A stretch of DNA of 64,000 bases from Nocardia nova (lineage in GTDB: Bacteria; Actinomycetota; Actinomycetes; Mycobacteriales; Mycobacteriaceae): NCBI RefSeq assembly GCF_002933465.1, contig NZ_PSZE01000019.1, forward strand, positions 58,898-122,897. Reading direction: 5' to 3'. Below the pieces are notes generated by a model. It did no database searches, had not been told where the DNA came from, and saw only the letters and a list, made by a program, of their open reading frames with translations. Every line of letters begins with the position of its first letter. Within the stretch, counting starts at the first letter, position 1. A program made the position numbers and the translations under genes. Below, in pieces: positions 17,911 through 26,431 of the stretch.

Positions 17911-18960
17911 TCAGGGCCGGCAGACCGCCGACTGTGAATGACCGCCGATCTGCGACAAAAGGCCACGCGGGAACAGGATTCCGTACAGCGAGACATCGAG
18001 GGAACACAGATACGCGGCGGCGTAGGTGCCGTCGCCGGAGAACTTGCCGACGTCGGACAGGATTCCGGGCAGATCGATCGCGGCCTGATCCAATTTCGCG
18101 CCGTTGTCGATCAGCAGCGTCAGCGCGTCCCGGGTCGAGTTCTGCGCGGGCACCAGTTTGGGCTGTACCTGCGAGACCATCGCCACCAAACTCTCACTGG
18201 CGGTGGCGATCTGGACCGTCGAGGCCAGCAGCGACTGCCCTTGGTCGTAGAGTCCGCTGATCAGCGCCCGAGTCTGGGTGATCAGGGTTTCCAGTTCCTC
18301 GCTGCGCCGAGCCAGACCCGACATCACTGCGGACAGGTTGGTGATGATGTCTTTCAGGATCGCGTCGCGACGCTCGAAGTCCGAGGCCAGTGCGGCGGCC
18401 TGGGTAATGAAGGTGGACAGTGATACGCCGTCACCCTGCAGCGCCTGGATCAACGTCGTCGACAGGTCGTTCACCTGTTCCGGAAGCAGATTCTCGAACA
18501 GCGGCTGAAAGCCGTTGAGAAACGCCGAGATATCGAAGGACGGTTCGGTGCGTTCGAGAGGAATCCGGCCACCGGCCGCGAGCAGGCGCGAATCCGGTGC
18601 GGTACCGGGCGCCAGCGCGAGATACCGCTGGCCGATGAGGTTCTGATAGCGGACCAGCGCCTTGGTGTCGGTGTAGAGGTGCTGATCACGCTGCACGTCG
18701 AAGGTCACCTTCGCCAGGTGCTTGTTGGTCTGGGGGTTGACGTCGAAGCCGATCGCGGTGACCTTCCCGACCCGCACGCCGGCGATGCGCACATCGTCGT
18801 TGGGCCGTAATCCGAGCACATCGCCGAAAATCGCCGAATAACGGTCGGTCGGGCCGTTCACGGTGCGCGCCAGGGTATTCCAGATGACCACCGTGACGAG
18901 AACCGAGACGATGGCGAATGCGCCGAACCCGAGTGCTTGCTTTCGGATGCTCATCGGCAT
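17911..18960 (-). CDS. Orphan Mce family protein (MlaD/MCE domain)
   Basis: A 349-residue exported protein. An N-terminal membrane anchor (FGAFAIVSVLVTVVIWNTLA) spans residues 10-30, the MCE beta-barrel domain follows (GLRPNDDVRIAGVRVGKVTAI, about 45-115), and a long alpha-helical region reaches about residue 290, with two cysteines in the last 40 residues. Mce proteins form hexameric channels for lipid or sterol uptake across the mycomembrane; the length and ending resemble the MceB class. Normally six mce genes follow two yrbE genes. None is next to this one, so it is solitary. MSIRKQ at 18954 is an alternative start. Confidence 0.82.
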   Translation of the reverse strand: MPMSIRKQALGFGAFAIVSVLVTVVIWNTLARTVNGPTDRYSAIFGDVLGLRPNDDVRIAGVRVGKVTAIGFDVNPQTNKHLAKVTFDVQRDQHLYTDTKALVRYQNLIGQRYLALAPGTAPDSRLLAAGGRIPLERTEPSFDISAFLNGFQPLFENLLPEQVNDLSTTLIQALQGDGVSLSTFITQAAALASDFERRDAILKDIITNLSAVMSGLARRSEELETLITQTRALISGLYDQGQSLLASTVQIATASESLVAMVSQVQPKLVPAQNSTRDALTLLIDNGAKLDQAAIDLPGILSDVGKFSGDGTYAAAYLCSLDVSLYGILFPRGLLSQIGGHSQSAVCRP

Positions 18961-19097
18961 CCGGAACCACGGACGAGCAAAACCACGCCTCCTCGAACTT
19001 CCACACGGAACCCGAAACGCCGGCAATGATTGCGCTGACCGCAGGCACTGTAGTCGGAGGCACACGATTGTGACCTACGCCACGCCGGTCGGAGACG

Positions 19098-19132
19098 ACA
19101 ACAGCCCGGCGCTGCTCGCGCCGGGCTGTTGT
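19098..19132 (-). terminator. Strong hairpin terminator
   Basis: A perfect 15-bp stem (19098-19112 with 19118-19132) with a 5-nt loop, 35 bases beyond the stop of the minus-strand gene at 19167 and upstream of the Mce gene. Confidence 0.75.
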
Positions 19133-19166
19133 GCGGACGGTACGAGGGGACGTACCGGAGTATGGA

Positions 19167-20369
19167 TCAGTCCACGATCGAGCCGTTGGAGGCCGCGCGC
19201 TGCTTCGCGGCGCGGGCCGCCTTGCGCTCGGCACGGATCTGCTCGAGTTCCTGTTCGAGGCTGTCCGCGATGCGGAACTGGCCGGTGTCGTAGGCGCTCA
19301 GCGGATCCGAGTCGTCGTCGGCGGCATCGGATTTCGACGACTTGCTCGCCTTGCCGTCGGCGACCGAATCCGCCGCATCGGTGTCGGACCGGCGACTCGA
19401 GGACTTTTTCGGAGTCCAGAGGTCCGGCTCGACGATCGGATCGACCGTCTCCACCGTGCGCGCGGCTTCGGGGGCCGCCGCCTCGGGTGCGGTATCGCCG
19501 GCGCCCGGCAGCGCTGCCATCGGGGCCGAGCGGGTGTCGGGCGCGGCCTGCCGGATGAAGCTGACGAAGGTCGGCATGCTACGGCGAATCTGTTCGGCCG
19601 GGTCGGGCAGATCGCGGATCTGATCGGTGGCCTGGGTGATGGCCTGGCCGTAGCGCTGGCTGGCCGAGTCGTGCACCAGCAGCGCCACACCGATCATCAC
19701 CGGCGCCACGGCGTGCACGCCGACGTTGTACCAGTCGCCACTGCGCAGGTACGGGTAGGTGTTGAGGCCGACGGTCAGCGCCAGCAGGGCCAGTTCGGCG
19801 AGCGCGACCTGGCGGCGGCTCTCCAGGATGCCCCATTCGGCGACCTTGTTGGTGCCGATCATGATGATGACCAGGCAGACGCTGATCATGCCTTCGAGCA
19901 GGTAGCTGAACCAGTACAGCGGATCGGTGGGGCCACCGGGAGCAATGTTGTGCTGTACGTTGACCGCCGACCACAGCATGCCGGCAATGACCACACCCGC
20001 GAGAGCGCGCATCGACCAGGCGCGATGCCGGTACAGCGACGCCACCTTCGCGTGCGGGCTGGATTCTCGTCTCTGCGCCGCAATTGCCTTGCGGGCCATC
20101 AACAGATCTCGCATATCGGCCTTCGCGATCGCTTCGGAGGTCTGCCTGGCGCGGTCGGACGTCGATGCCGCCGCCTGTACATTTTTCCAGCGCTGTTCGC
20201 GTTCCTGCTCGCGGATCTTCTCCGCGAGTTCACGTTCGGCCTGCAGCTCGTTCTCGGAAAGGGCCTCGGTCAGCGCGGGGTCGAACTGGTACGCAAGCCG
20301 CCCGCGAGCCTTCTCGACCCGTCGCGCGAGCTGCCTGACCTCATCTTCTCCCGGGTGTTCGACGGTCAA
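19167..20369 (-). CDS. Membrane protein with coiled-coil and acidic tail, unknown function
   Basis: A 400-residue protein. Residues 1-110 are soluble and charged with probable coiled coil (ERELAEKIREQEREQRW). Residues 118-240 carry four hydrophobic helices and resemble SpdB/DUF2637-like membrane proteins of actinomycetes. Residues 290-370 are low-complexity, rich in Ala, Ser and Asp, and the last 40 residues are a charged helix with KAARAAKQRAA. No enzyme motif is visible. The family resemblance is to conjugation-spread proteins, yet no transfer genes are nearby. It stands alone between two hairpins. Confidence 0.7.
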   Translation of the reverse strand: MTVEHPGEDEVRQLARRVEKARGRLAYQFDPALTEALSENELQAERELAEKIREQEREQRWKNVQAAASTSDRARQTSEAIAKADMRDLLMARKAIAAQRRESSPHAKVASLYRHRAWSMRALAGVVIAGMLWSAVNVQHNIAPGGPTDPLYWFSYLLEGMISVCLVIIMIGTNKVAEWGILESRRQVALAELALLALTVGLNTYPYLRSGDWYNVGVHAVAPVMIGVALLVHDSASQRYGQAITQATDQIRDLPDPAEQIRRSMPTFVSFIRQAAPDTRSAPMAALPGAGDTAPEAAAPEAARTVETVDPIVEPDLWTPKKSSSRRSDTDAADSVADGKASKSSKSDAADDDSDPLSAYDTGQFRIADSLEQELEQIRAERKAARAAKQRAASNGSIVD

Positions 20370-20610
20370 CTAGACCACCGCCCAGTGAGATACGGTGGCC
20401 GGCAAGTGTTCACGAAGTGGGAACGGCACATGCCATTCATAGTCGATGAACCGCCATCTGCGAAACCGCGGATTAGCCCCAATGCCAGACTTATTCGGCG
20501 TGTCGCGCGCGGCACGCCGATTCGGCGTGTCGCGATGGGGCTGCGAGGCAGGACGTTTCGCCCGGTTCCGGCCGACCAGGCGGCGGTCGTTTCGCGGCAG
20601 CGGCGGCGGC

Positions 20611-20961
20611 TCAGGCCGCGGCGGCGCGCGCCAGCATCCGGCGCACCTCGTCCGGATCCTCCACGTCGACGACGATCCGGCTGAATTCGGTGCCGGTCAG
20701 CTCGATCCGCACGCCACGCCCGTCGAAGCGGGTATCCCAGAACTCCTTGCGGCCTTTGCCGCGGAAGACACCGGCCGCGATCACGCCGGGGAAGAAGGTG
20801 CCCGGCGCGCGCATCCACGGCGGCCGTAGATCCACCTCGGCGGGCGCGACGGCGGCGATGTGGGACAGATCGAAGCGCACGCGTTCGCACAGCGAAAGCA
20901 ACCGGTGGGTGCCACGAACATGGACGGTGACCGTCGTACCCGTGATCTCGATATCGACCAT
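20611..20961 (-). CDS. Conserved hypothetical protein, PH-like fold suspected
   Basis: A 116-residue soluble protein of alternating beta strands (VDIEITGTTVTVHVRG, RVRFDLSHIAAV, GVRIELTGTEFSRIVVDV) with a conserved PGTFFPGVIAAGVFRGKGRKEFWD centre, a layout common among small actinobacterial PH-like proteins of unknown role. GAGGTG six bases upstream of ATG 20961 supports that start over an earlier in-frame ATG at 20970. Monocistronic as far as can be seen. Confidence 0.7.
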   Translation of the reverse strand: MVDIEITGTTVTVHVRGTHRLLSLCERVRFDLSHIAAVAPAEVDLRPPWMRAPGTFFPGVIAAGVFRGKGRKEFWDTRFDGRGVRIELTGTEFSRIVVDVEDPDEVRRMLARAAAA

Positions 20962-21066
20962 CGCACACCTCATCTCGCCGAGTGGGTCCTCGGGATCCAT
21001 AGTGCCGAGCGGTCCTGATCGGAATCTGTGCCGATCCTTTGAAATCTCTCAGATTTACGAACCCGG

Positions 21067-21978
21067 TTACCGGCCGCGATCTGCGAGGATGCGCTGTTCC
21101 AGCCGCTGCGTCAGCGACCGCACCCGCTCGTCGACGCTCAGCTTGTGGTCGAGGGCGACGTTCACCACGCCCCGCAGCAGGGCGTACGGCTCCCATCCCG
21201 CGGGCGCCACGGTGCGCGCGGACCGGCGTTCGATGGCACCGGCGATCACCTCGGCGGCCCGCCGGGCGGTGATGCGCTGATCCAGCGGCCAGGGCAGCAG
21301 CGCGCCGAATTCGGCGCCCAGTTCGTCCTCGTCCAGGGTGTCGTGGGTCATCGCCGTCTCCACCACACCGAAATAGGCGATTCCGGCCGAGGCGCCCGTT
21401 CCGCCGAGCTCCACCCGCAGCGCGCGGCCCAGCTGTTCCACCCCGGCCTTGCTCACCATGTACGGCGAACCGCCCATGCCGGGAGCGAACGCGGCACACG
21501 AGGAGACCACGACGACGTGGCCGTGCGCCGCGATGACGTCGTCGAGCGCGGGCTGGATGGTGTTGAAGGCGCCGGTGAGGTTGATCGCCAGCACCCGGTC
21601 GAATTCCTCGGGATCGAGCAGCCGCACGGTGGCCGGGCGCGGGACCACGCCGGCGTTGGCGACCACCACATCGACGCGCCCGAAGTTCTCGCGCACCTGC
21701 CCGACGGCCAGCCGCACCCCCTCCCGGTCGGAAACGTCGACGGTGATCGCGACCGCCCGGATGCCCAGTGCGGCCGCGCTCGCGCGCACGGCTTCAGCGT
21801 CGATATCGAGCAGGGCGACGTGGGCGCCGCGGTCGTAGAGCAGCCGGGCCAGCTCGTAGCCGATGCCGGCGGCACCACCGGTGATGATCACGACCTTGTC
21901 GCGCACGTCGAGTCGCTCACCCCCGCCGAGCACCGGGGCCAGCAGCGTGCGCGCCATGTCGAACGGTCCTGTGATCAT
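21067..21978 (-). CDS. Short-chain dehydrogenase/reductase
   Basis: A 303-residue NAD(P)-dependent oxidoreductase: TGGAAGIG cofactor loop at about residues 34-41, the NAG motif (VVVANAGVV) near 108, catalytic Ser in VVVSSCAAF, and the YMVSK catalytic Tyr/Lys near 172-176. Last gene of a four-gene operon; its start overlaps the monooxygenase stop by 4 bp (ATGA). An alcohol dehydrogenase step before the monooxygenase product or substrate would be a logical role, as in mycobacterial mymA-type clusters. Confidence 0.88.
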   Translation of the reverse strand: MITGPFDMARTLLAPVLGGGERLDVRDKVVIITGGAAGIGYELARLLYDRGAHVALLDIDAEAVRASAAALGIRAVAITVDVSDREGVRLAVGQVRENFGRVDVVVANAGVVPRPATVRLLDPEEFDRVLAINLTGAFNTIQPALDDVIAAHGHVVVVSSCAAFAPGMGGSPYMVSKAGVEQLGRALRVELGGTGASAGIAYFGVVETAMTHDTLDEDELGAEFGALLPWPLDQRITARRAAEVIAGAIERRSARTVAPAGWEPYALLRGVVNVALDHKLSVDERVRSLTQRLEQRILADRGR

Positions 21979-23492
21979 CGGATGCTGCTCATCTCTGCGG
22001 CGGTCGGATCCGGCACGTGGCGCGACAGCAGGTAGGAGTCCGCGTCGAAACTCGCTACGCGGCGGCGGTATTCGAAACTCCAGTTCGGATACAGCCCGGC
22101 GTTCTCACCCTTGTCGGTGGTGTAGTAGCTGTCGCAGCCGCCGCCCAGCCACACGCTATCGCGACTGCGTTGCCGCATCTCGTCGAGGAACCGGTCCTGC
22201 ACCGAGGCACGGACCTCGACTCGGTCGACAGCGTTGTCGCGCAGGGTTTTCAGTGCGTCGACGATATAGGCGATCTGCGATTCGATCATGAAGATCGCGG
22301 ACTGGTTCCCTGCGGCGCCGAACGGGCCGAGGGTCAGGAACATATTGGGGAAGCCAGCGATCGCCGCGCCCAGATAACTGCTGGGCCGGCGGTGGTAGTG
22401 GTCGGCCACGGTCAGTCCGCCGACGCCCTCGATCCGCTCGTAGAGTTTCGGTATCGCACCGAACCCGGTGCCCCAGACGATGGTGTCGACCGGATACTCC
22501 GCACCGTCGGTGGTGACGATCGATCCGGGACGGATCTCGGCGATCGACTCCGTCACCACCTCCACATTGTCACGGGTAAGGGCCGGATAGTACGCATCGG
22601 AGAAGATCGCGCGCTTGCAGCCGATCATGTAGTCGGGAGTCAGTTTGCGCCGCAGGGCAGGATCGTGGACCTGGCGGCGCAGCTGCATCCGCGACAACGC
22701 CTGGAACGGGTGGCGGAAGCGGCGGTCGACGAATCCGACCAGGCCGAAACTCTCGATACCCGCGTAGTAGGCGCCCCGAAGCGCGGTGCCCAGCAGCGGT
22801 AACCGGCGCAGCAGTGCACGCTCCACACCGAGGGTGGACCGATCCAGGCGGGAGACGATCCACGGGGCCGAGCGCTGGAACACCGTGAGTCGCTGCACCT
22901 TCGGCGCGATCTCCGGAATGAACTGCACCGCGGAGGCGCCCGTGCCGATCACGGCGACACGCTCGCCGGTCAGGTCGTGCTCGTGGTCCCAGTGCAGCGA
23001 GTGGAACTGGGCGCCGCGAAAGGTCTCGCGTCCCGGCATATTCGGAATCTTCGCCTCACTGAACGGGCCGACCGCCGAGATCAGCACATCGGCGCTGAGC
23101 AGTCCCCGGTCGGTGCGCACGAGCCACCGCCGCCGCCCTTCATCCCACCGCGCGCGCTCCACATCGGTGCCCAAGCGCATATGCCGCACGACATCGTGGC
23201 GTTCGGCGACGTCGCACAGATAGCCGAGGATTTCGGGCTGGCGTCCATACGTGCGCGACCAGTCGGGATTCGGCGCGAAAGAATAGGAGTAGAGGTGCGA
23301 GGGCACATCGCAGGCGCAACCGGGATAGGTGTTGGCCCGCCAGGTACCGCCCAGGTCGTCCGCACGTTCGAGAATCACGAAATCCTCGAATCCGGCCGCG
23401 CGCAACGACACCGCGAGGCCGATTCCGGCGACTCCGGCGCCGATCGCCGCGATCGGCGTATGTTCGGCGGGGGCGCTCTCGGATACTGCCAT
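21975..23492 (-). CDS. Flavin-containing/Baeyer-Villiger-type monooxygenase
   Basis: A 505-residue FAD/NADPH enzyme. The FAD loop GAGVAGIG is at about residues 18-25, the Baeyer-Villiger fingerprint FxGxxxHxxxW is exact in FRGAQFHSLHW near 153-163, and the NADPH Rossmann loop GTGASAVQF follows near 178. It would insert oxygen into ketones or oxidise heteroatoms. Neighbours are an SDR, a ferredoxin-reductase-like protein and a metal-dependent hydrolase, so the operon probably oxidises a lipid or steroid-like substrate. The start ATG 23492 is preceded by GAAAGGAATTC. Confidence 0.9.
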   Translation of the reverse strand: MAVSESAPAEHTPIAAIGAGVAGIGLAVSLRAAGFEDFVILERADDLGGTWRANTYPGCACDVPSHLYSYSFAPNPDWSRTYGRQPEILGYLCDVAERHDVVRHMRLGTDVERARWDEGRRRWLVRTDRGLLSADVLISAVGPFSEAKIPNMPGRETFRGAQFHSLHWDHEHDLTGERVAVIGTGASAVQFIPEIAPKVQRLTVFQRSAPWIVSRLDRSTLGVERALLRRLPLLGTALRGAYYAGIESFGLVGFVDRRFRHPFQALSRMQLRRQVHDPALRRKLTPDYMIGCKRAIFSDAYYPALTRDNVEVVTESIAEIRPGSIVTTDGAEYPVDTIVWGTGFGAIPKLYERIEGVGGLTVADHYHRRPSSYLGAAIAGFPNMFLTLGPFGAAGNQSAIFMIESQIAYIVDALKTLRDNAVDRVEVRASVQDRFLDEMRQRSRDSVWLGGGCDSYYTTDKGENAGLYPNWSFEYRRRVASFDADSYLLSRHVPDPTAAEMSSIR

Positions 23493-23545
23493 CGTCGAAT
23501 TCCTTTCGGTGCGGGCGTCGTTGCCCGAAACAACCGGTCTCGTGC

Positions 23546-24637
23546 TCACAGGTCGAGTTCGAGGGAGTCGCCCGCCGCGCGTGAGACGCAGGTGAGCATG
23601 GTCGTCGCGCGTTCGGCGGGACTCAGCCGCCGATCGCGATGGTCGACAGCGCCGGCGTGCACGGTCACCGCGCAGGTACCGCAGAATCCCTGGCGGCACG
23701 AGTAGGCGACATCGGGCAGAACGCGGCCGATGGCCGCCAGTGCCGATTCGTCGGCGGCCACGTCCACGGTGCGACCGCTGCGCCGCAGCCGGATTCGGAA
23801 CGGGCGGCCGTGGCGAACCGGCAGTGGCGAGAACCGTTCGGTGTGGACCGAAACGGTCGGCTCGTGGGCGGCGTCGGTGTCCAGAGCGGCGGCCATCAGC
23901 GGCGGCGGACCGCAGACGTAGATCGCGGTGCCGCGCGGTACGTCGGCCAGAATCAGATCGAGATCGGCCACACCGAATTCATCGTCGGGCCGGATCTCGA
24001 GCCGTCCGCCGCGGTGGGCCGACAGTTCGTCGAGGAACGGCATCGTCGCCCGGCTGCGGCCGAGATAGACCAGCCGCCAATCGATTCCGCGCCGTTCGGC
24101 GTCGGCCACCATCGGCAGCAGCGGCGTGATTCCGATACCGCCGGCCACGAAGACATAGTGCGGGGCATCGATGTATCCGAAGGCGTTGCGCGGCCCGCGC
24201 ACTCGCAACCGGTCCCCCACCGCCACGTCGCGATGGATCTCGTCGGATCCACCGCCGCCGTCGGGCAGGTGGCGCACGGCGATGCGATAGGTTCCGCGGT
24301 CGGCCGGATCTCCGTTGAGCGAATACTGCCGCTGACGCCCGGAGGGGAGAAGCACATCGATGTGCGCGCCCGGAACCCAGCGCGGCAACCGTTCGCCGTA
24401 GGGAGCGACCAGCGCCAGCACGACCACATCCGCGGCCTGCATCTCGCGCCGGGCCACGATCAGTTCGCGCTCGAAACCGCTGCGGCGCACCGGATTCGGT
24501 CGCGGCAACACGTCGATCGACGGTGCTGCGGTGACGCCGCGCTTGTACAGGTCGAAGACCGCACCGACCGCCCGCAGCGGCAGCGACGGCCGATACCCCG
24601 GCCGCTCGGCGGCCACCGCGTACGCCACCGCCGTCAC
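23546..24637 (-). CDS. Ferredoxin-NADP reductase-type oxidoreductase with C-terminal [2Fe-2S] domain
   Basis: A 363-residue electron-transfer protein of the phthalate-dioxygenase-reductase class. It has an FMN/FAD barrel with RQYSLNGDP near residue 110, an NAD(P) domain with GGIGITPLLPM near 165, and a plant-type ferredoxin domain whose cysteines lie in SCRQGFCGTC with a fourth in LTCVS. The GTG start at 24637 overlaps the upstream hydrolase stop by 4 bp. It would pass electrons from NAD(P)H to a partner oxygenase, possibly the P450 or the metal enzyme nearby. Confidence 0.88.
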   Translation of the reverse strand: MTAVAYAVAAERPGYRPSLPLRAVGAVFDLYKRGVTAAPSIDVLPRPNPVRRSGFERELIVARREMQAADVVVLALVAPYGERLPRWVPGAHIDVLLPSGRQRQYSLNGDPADRGTYRIAVRHLPDGGGGSDEIHRDVAVGDRLRVRGPRNAFGYIDAPHYVFVAGGIGITPLLPMVADAERRGIDWRLVYLGRSRATMPFLDELSAHRGGRLEIRPDDEFGVADLDLILADVPRGTAIYVCGPPPLMAAALDTDAAHEPTVSVHTERFSPLPVRHGRPFRIRLRRSGRTVDVAADESALAAIGRVLPDVAYSCRQGFCGTCAVTVHAGAVDHRDRRLSPAERATTMLTCVSRAAGDSLELDL

Positions 24638-25509
24638 CGCCGGCCCTCGCGCGCCGCCGGCGACTGCGCGAGATAACGCAGCGCGTTGTCCATGCTCCCG
24701 AGCTGGGAGGGGTGGAATCCGGGCCGCAGATACCGCGGAATCTCGGTCAGGAAGGTCGACATCTGCGGCACCACGCCGCGGGCGGAGGCGCTGAGGAATT
24801 GCAGCGGCCAGAATCGTCCCTTGCGGGGATCGGGATCCTTGCCGAACAGATAGCCGCCCGCGATCACGAACAGCACCAGCAGCGACGAGCTGGCCAGCAC
24901 GGCCGTGCGGGCCTTGCGCAGATATCCGCCGTCGACGTGCATATACGCGTCGTAGACCACGCTGCGATGTTCGACCTCCTCCGCGCCGTGCCAGCGAATC
25001 AGGTCCAGCATCGCTGGATGCATGTTCTTGGCCTCGAGCACGTCGTTGGTCAGCAGCCACTCGCCGATCACCGCGGTGTAGTGCTCCATCCCGGCGAACA
25101 GGCCCAGCCGCTCGCACAGCCATTCGTGTTTGGCGCGGCCGGTCAAGCCGTGATCACCGAGAATGCGATCGACCAGCCAGGCCACCGTCTCCACCATCGG
25201 GGCCACGTCCAGCCCGAGCGATTCCAGGTGGCGGCGCGCCTGCGCGTGCGAGCTGGCGTGCTGATTCTCCTGACCGATGAAGCCCTGCACCTCTTCGCGC
25301 AGCCGCTCGTCGTCGATAGAGGGCAGCGCTTCGGCCAGGGCCGCGGCCATCGCGCGTTCCCCCTCCGGGAGAACCAGGTGCATCACGTTGATGATGTGAG
25401 TGGCCATGACCTCGCCCGGGATGTAGTGCATGGGGACGGAGTCGAAATCGAATCGCACATCGCGAGCCCTGATCGCGTGGGCTTGGTCGTCGTAGACCGA
25501 GGTGTTCAT
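24634..25509 (-). CDS. Predicted metal-dependent hydrolase (COG3687 family)
   Basis: A 291-residue helical protein of the PF10118 family. Several His/Glu pairs typical of the family are visible: EVMATHIIN near residue 37, GQENQHASSH near 79 and AEEVEHRSVVYD near 178, a pattern like a di-iron carboxylate or related metal site. A single hydrophobic helix (AVLASSSLLVLFVIAGGYLF) near 202-221 suggests membrane contact. Despite the hydrolase label an oxygenase-like di-iron role is plausible, because a [2Fe-2S] reductase is translationally coupled to it. ATG 25509 has AAGGA six bases upstream. First gene of the operon. Confidence 0.8.
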   Translation of the reverse strand: MNTSVYDDQAHAIRARDVRFDFDSVPMHYIPGEVMATHIINVMHLVLPEGERAMAAALAEALPSIDDERLREEVQGFIGQENQHASSHAQARRHLESLGLDVAPMVETVAWLVDRILGDHGLTGRAKHEWLCERLGLFAGMEHYTAVIGEWLLTNDVLEAKNMHPAMLDLIRWHGAEEVEHRSVVYDAYMHVDGGYLRKARTAVLASSSLLVLFVIAGGYLFGKDPDPRKGRFWPLQFLSASARGVVPQMSTFLTEIPRYLRPGFHPSQLGSMDNALRYLAQSPAAREGRR

Positions 25510-25551
25510 GGCGCGTCCTTGCGGGTGGTCGAAGCGATGCTCCGACGGTAA

Positions 25552-25591
25552 TGTTGACATCACTAGATGTCAACAGCAGACGATGTCAACA
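25552..25591. promoter_or_regulatory. Three-half-site operator between operon and TetR gene
   Basis: TGTTGACATC (25552-25561) and GATGTCAACA (25566-25575) form a perfect 10-bp inverted repeat with a 4-bp centre. A third exact GATGTCAACA follows at 25582-25591. The site lies between the divergent hydrolase-reductase-monooxygenase-SDR operon and the TetR gene, so it is almost certainly that regulator's binding site. Confidence 0.8.
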
Positions 25592-25627
25592 AAACGCCTT
25601 GTCGCCGCCCCCGATAGCATCACCGCC

Positions 25628-26290
25628 ATGGCCGATTCGCCGCACACTCCGAAGACGGGCAGCCGCCCCTGGCGTGGACGCGAACCGGCGGACCGCATCG
25701 CCGCACGTCGCGAACGGCTGCTGCAGGCCGGTTACGAGCTCATGGCCGGCGTCGGCGCGGCCGAGACCTCGATGCGCGGAGTATGCCGACAAGCCGGGCT
25801 CACCGAACGTTATTTCTACGAGAGTTTCGCCAATCTCGACGAGTTGACGACCACCATCCTCGAGAACACCGTCGAACAGTGCCGGGATCGACTGCTCGCC
25901 GCACTGACCGAAGCGCCCGAGGACCGGAACCTGCTGTTCGGTCACGTGGTGCGCGCGTTCACCGATTTCCTCACCGAGGACCCCCGGCGCGGGCGCATCC
26001 TGTTCGTCGAATCGATCGCCACCCCGGCACTGACCCGCCGCGGCAGCGAACTGGTCGCGGTGATCACCGGGCCGATCGCGGGGGTGATCGCGGCCGACGA
26101 CACCGACACACCGGCTCCCGATGAAACCGACGCGACGCTCAACGCGATGGCCATCTTCGGCGCGCTCGCCTATTGCTACCGCCCGTATCTGATCGGCGAA
26201 ATCACCATCGACCGCGACCGGTTCGACAACCACGCCGCCGCGATCATCCGGCAGCTCAGCACCGTGCGCTCGGCGTCGGTCCTACGCTGA
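25628..26290 (+). CDS. TetR family regulator of the oxidative operon
   Basis: A 220-residue regulator. The HTH lies at about residues 25-65 (TSMRGVCRQAGLTERYFYESF), with a conserved YFYESF helix and then an eight-helix ligand domain. ATG 25628 is chosen because an upstream in-frame ATG at 25583 lies inside the operator repeat. It faces the four-gene operon and is followed 141 bp later by cyp51 on the same strand, so it may control both. Confidence 0.85.
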   Translation: MADSPHTPKTGSRPWRGREPADRIAARRERLLQAGYELMAGVGAAETSMRGVCRQAGLTERYFYESFANLDELTTTILENTVEQCRDRLLAALTEAPEDRNLLFGHVVRAFTDFLTEDPRRGRILFVESIATPALTRRGSELVAVITGPIAGVIAADDTDTPAPDETDATLNAMAIFGALAYCYRPYLIGEITIDRDRFDNHAAAIIRQLSTVRSASVLR

Positions 26291-26431
26291 GCGCCCCTCC
26301 CCGACTGCCCGTCCCGCACGCCGGTCGGACGCCGCTCGAACCGGTGCCGAACCTTGCCTCGTCCACCCCTCCGTAGTAGCGTCCAGACACGTGTCCATCA
26401 CGATGGATCCGGAAATGCGGAAGGATTTCTC

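Noticed and set aside
19167..20369. Conjugation protein (SpdB-like) as sign of an integrative element
   Set aside because: Only weak resemblance in the four membrane helices and no other transfer, replication or integration gene within 20 kb.
20493..20534. Two direct copies of a 15-bp sequence (ATTCGGCGTGTCGCG) 27 bp apart
   Set aside because: Only two copies, no spacer regularity beyond that and no link to a gene start, so neither an operator nor a CRISPR-like array is supported.
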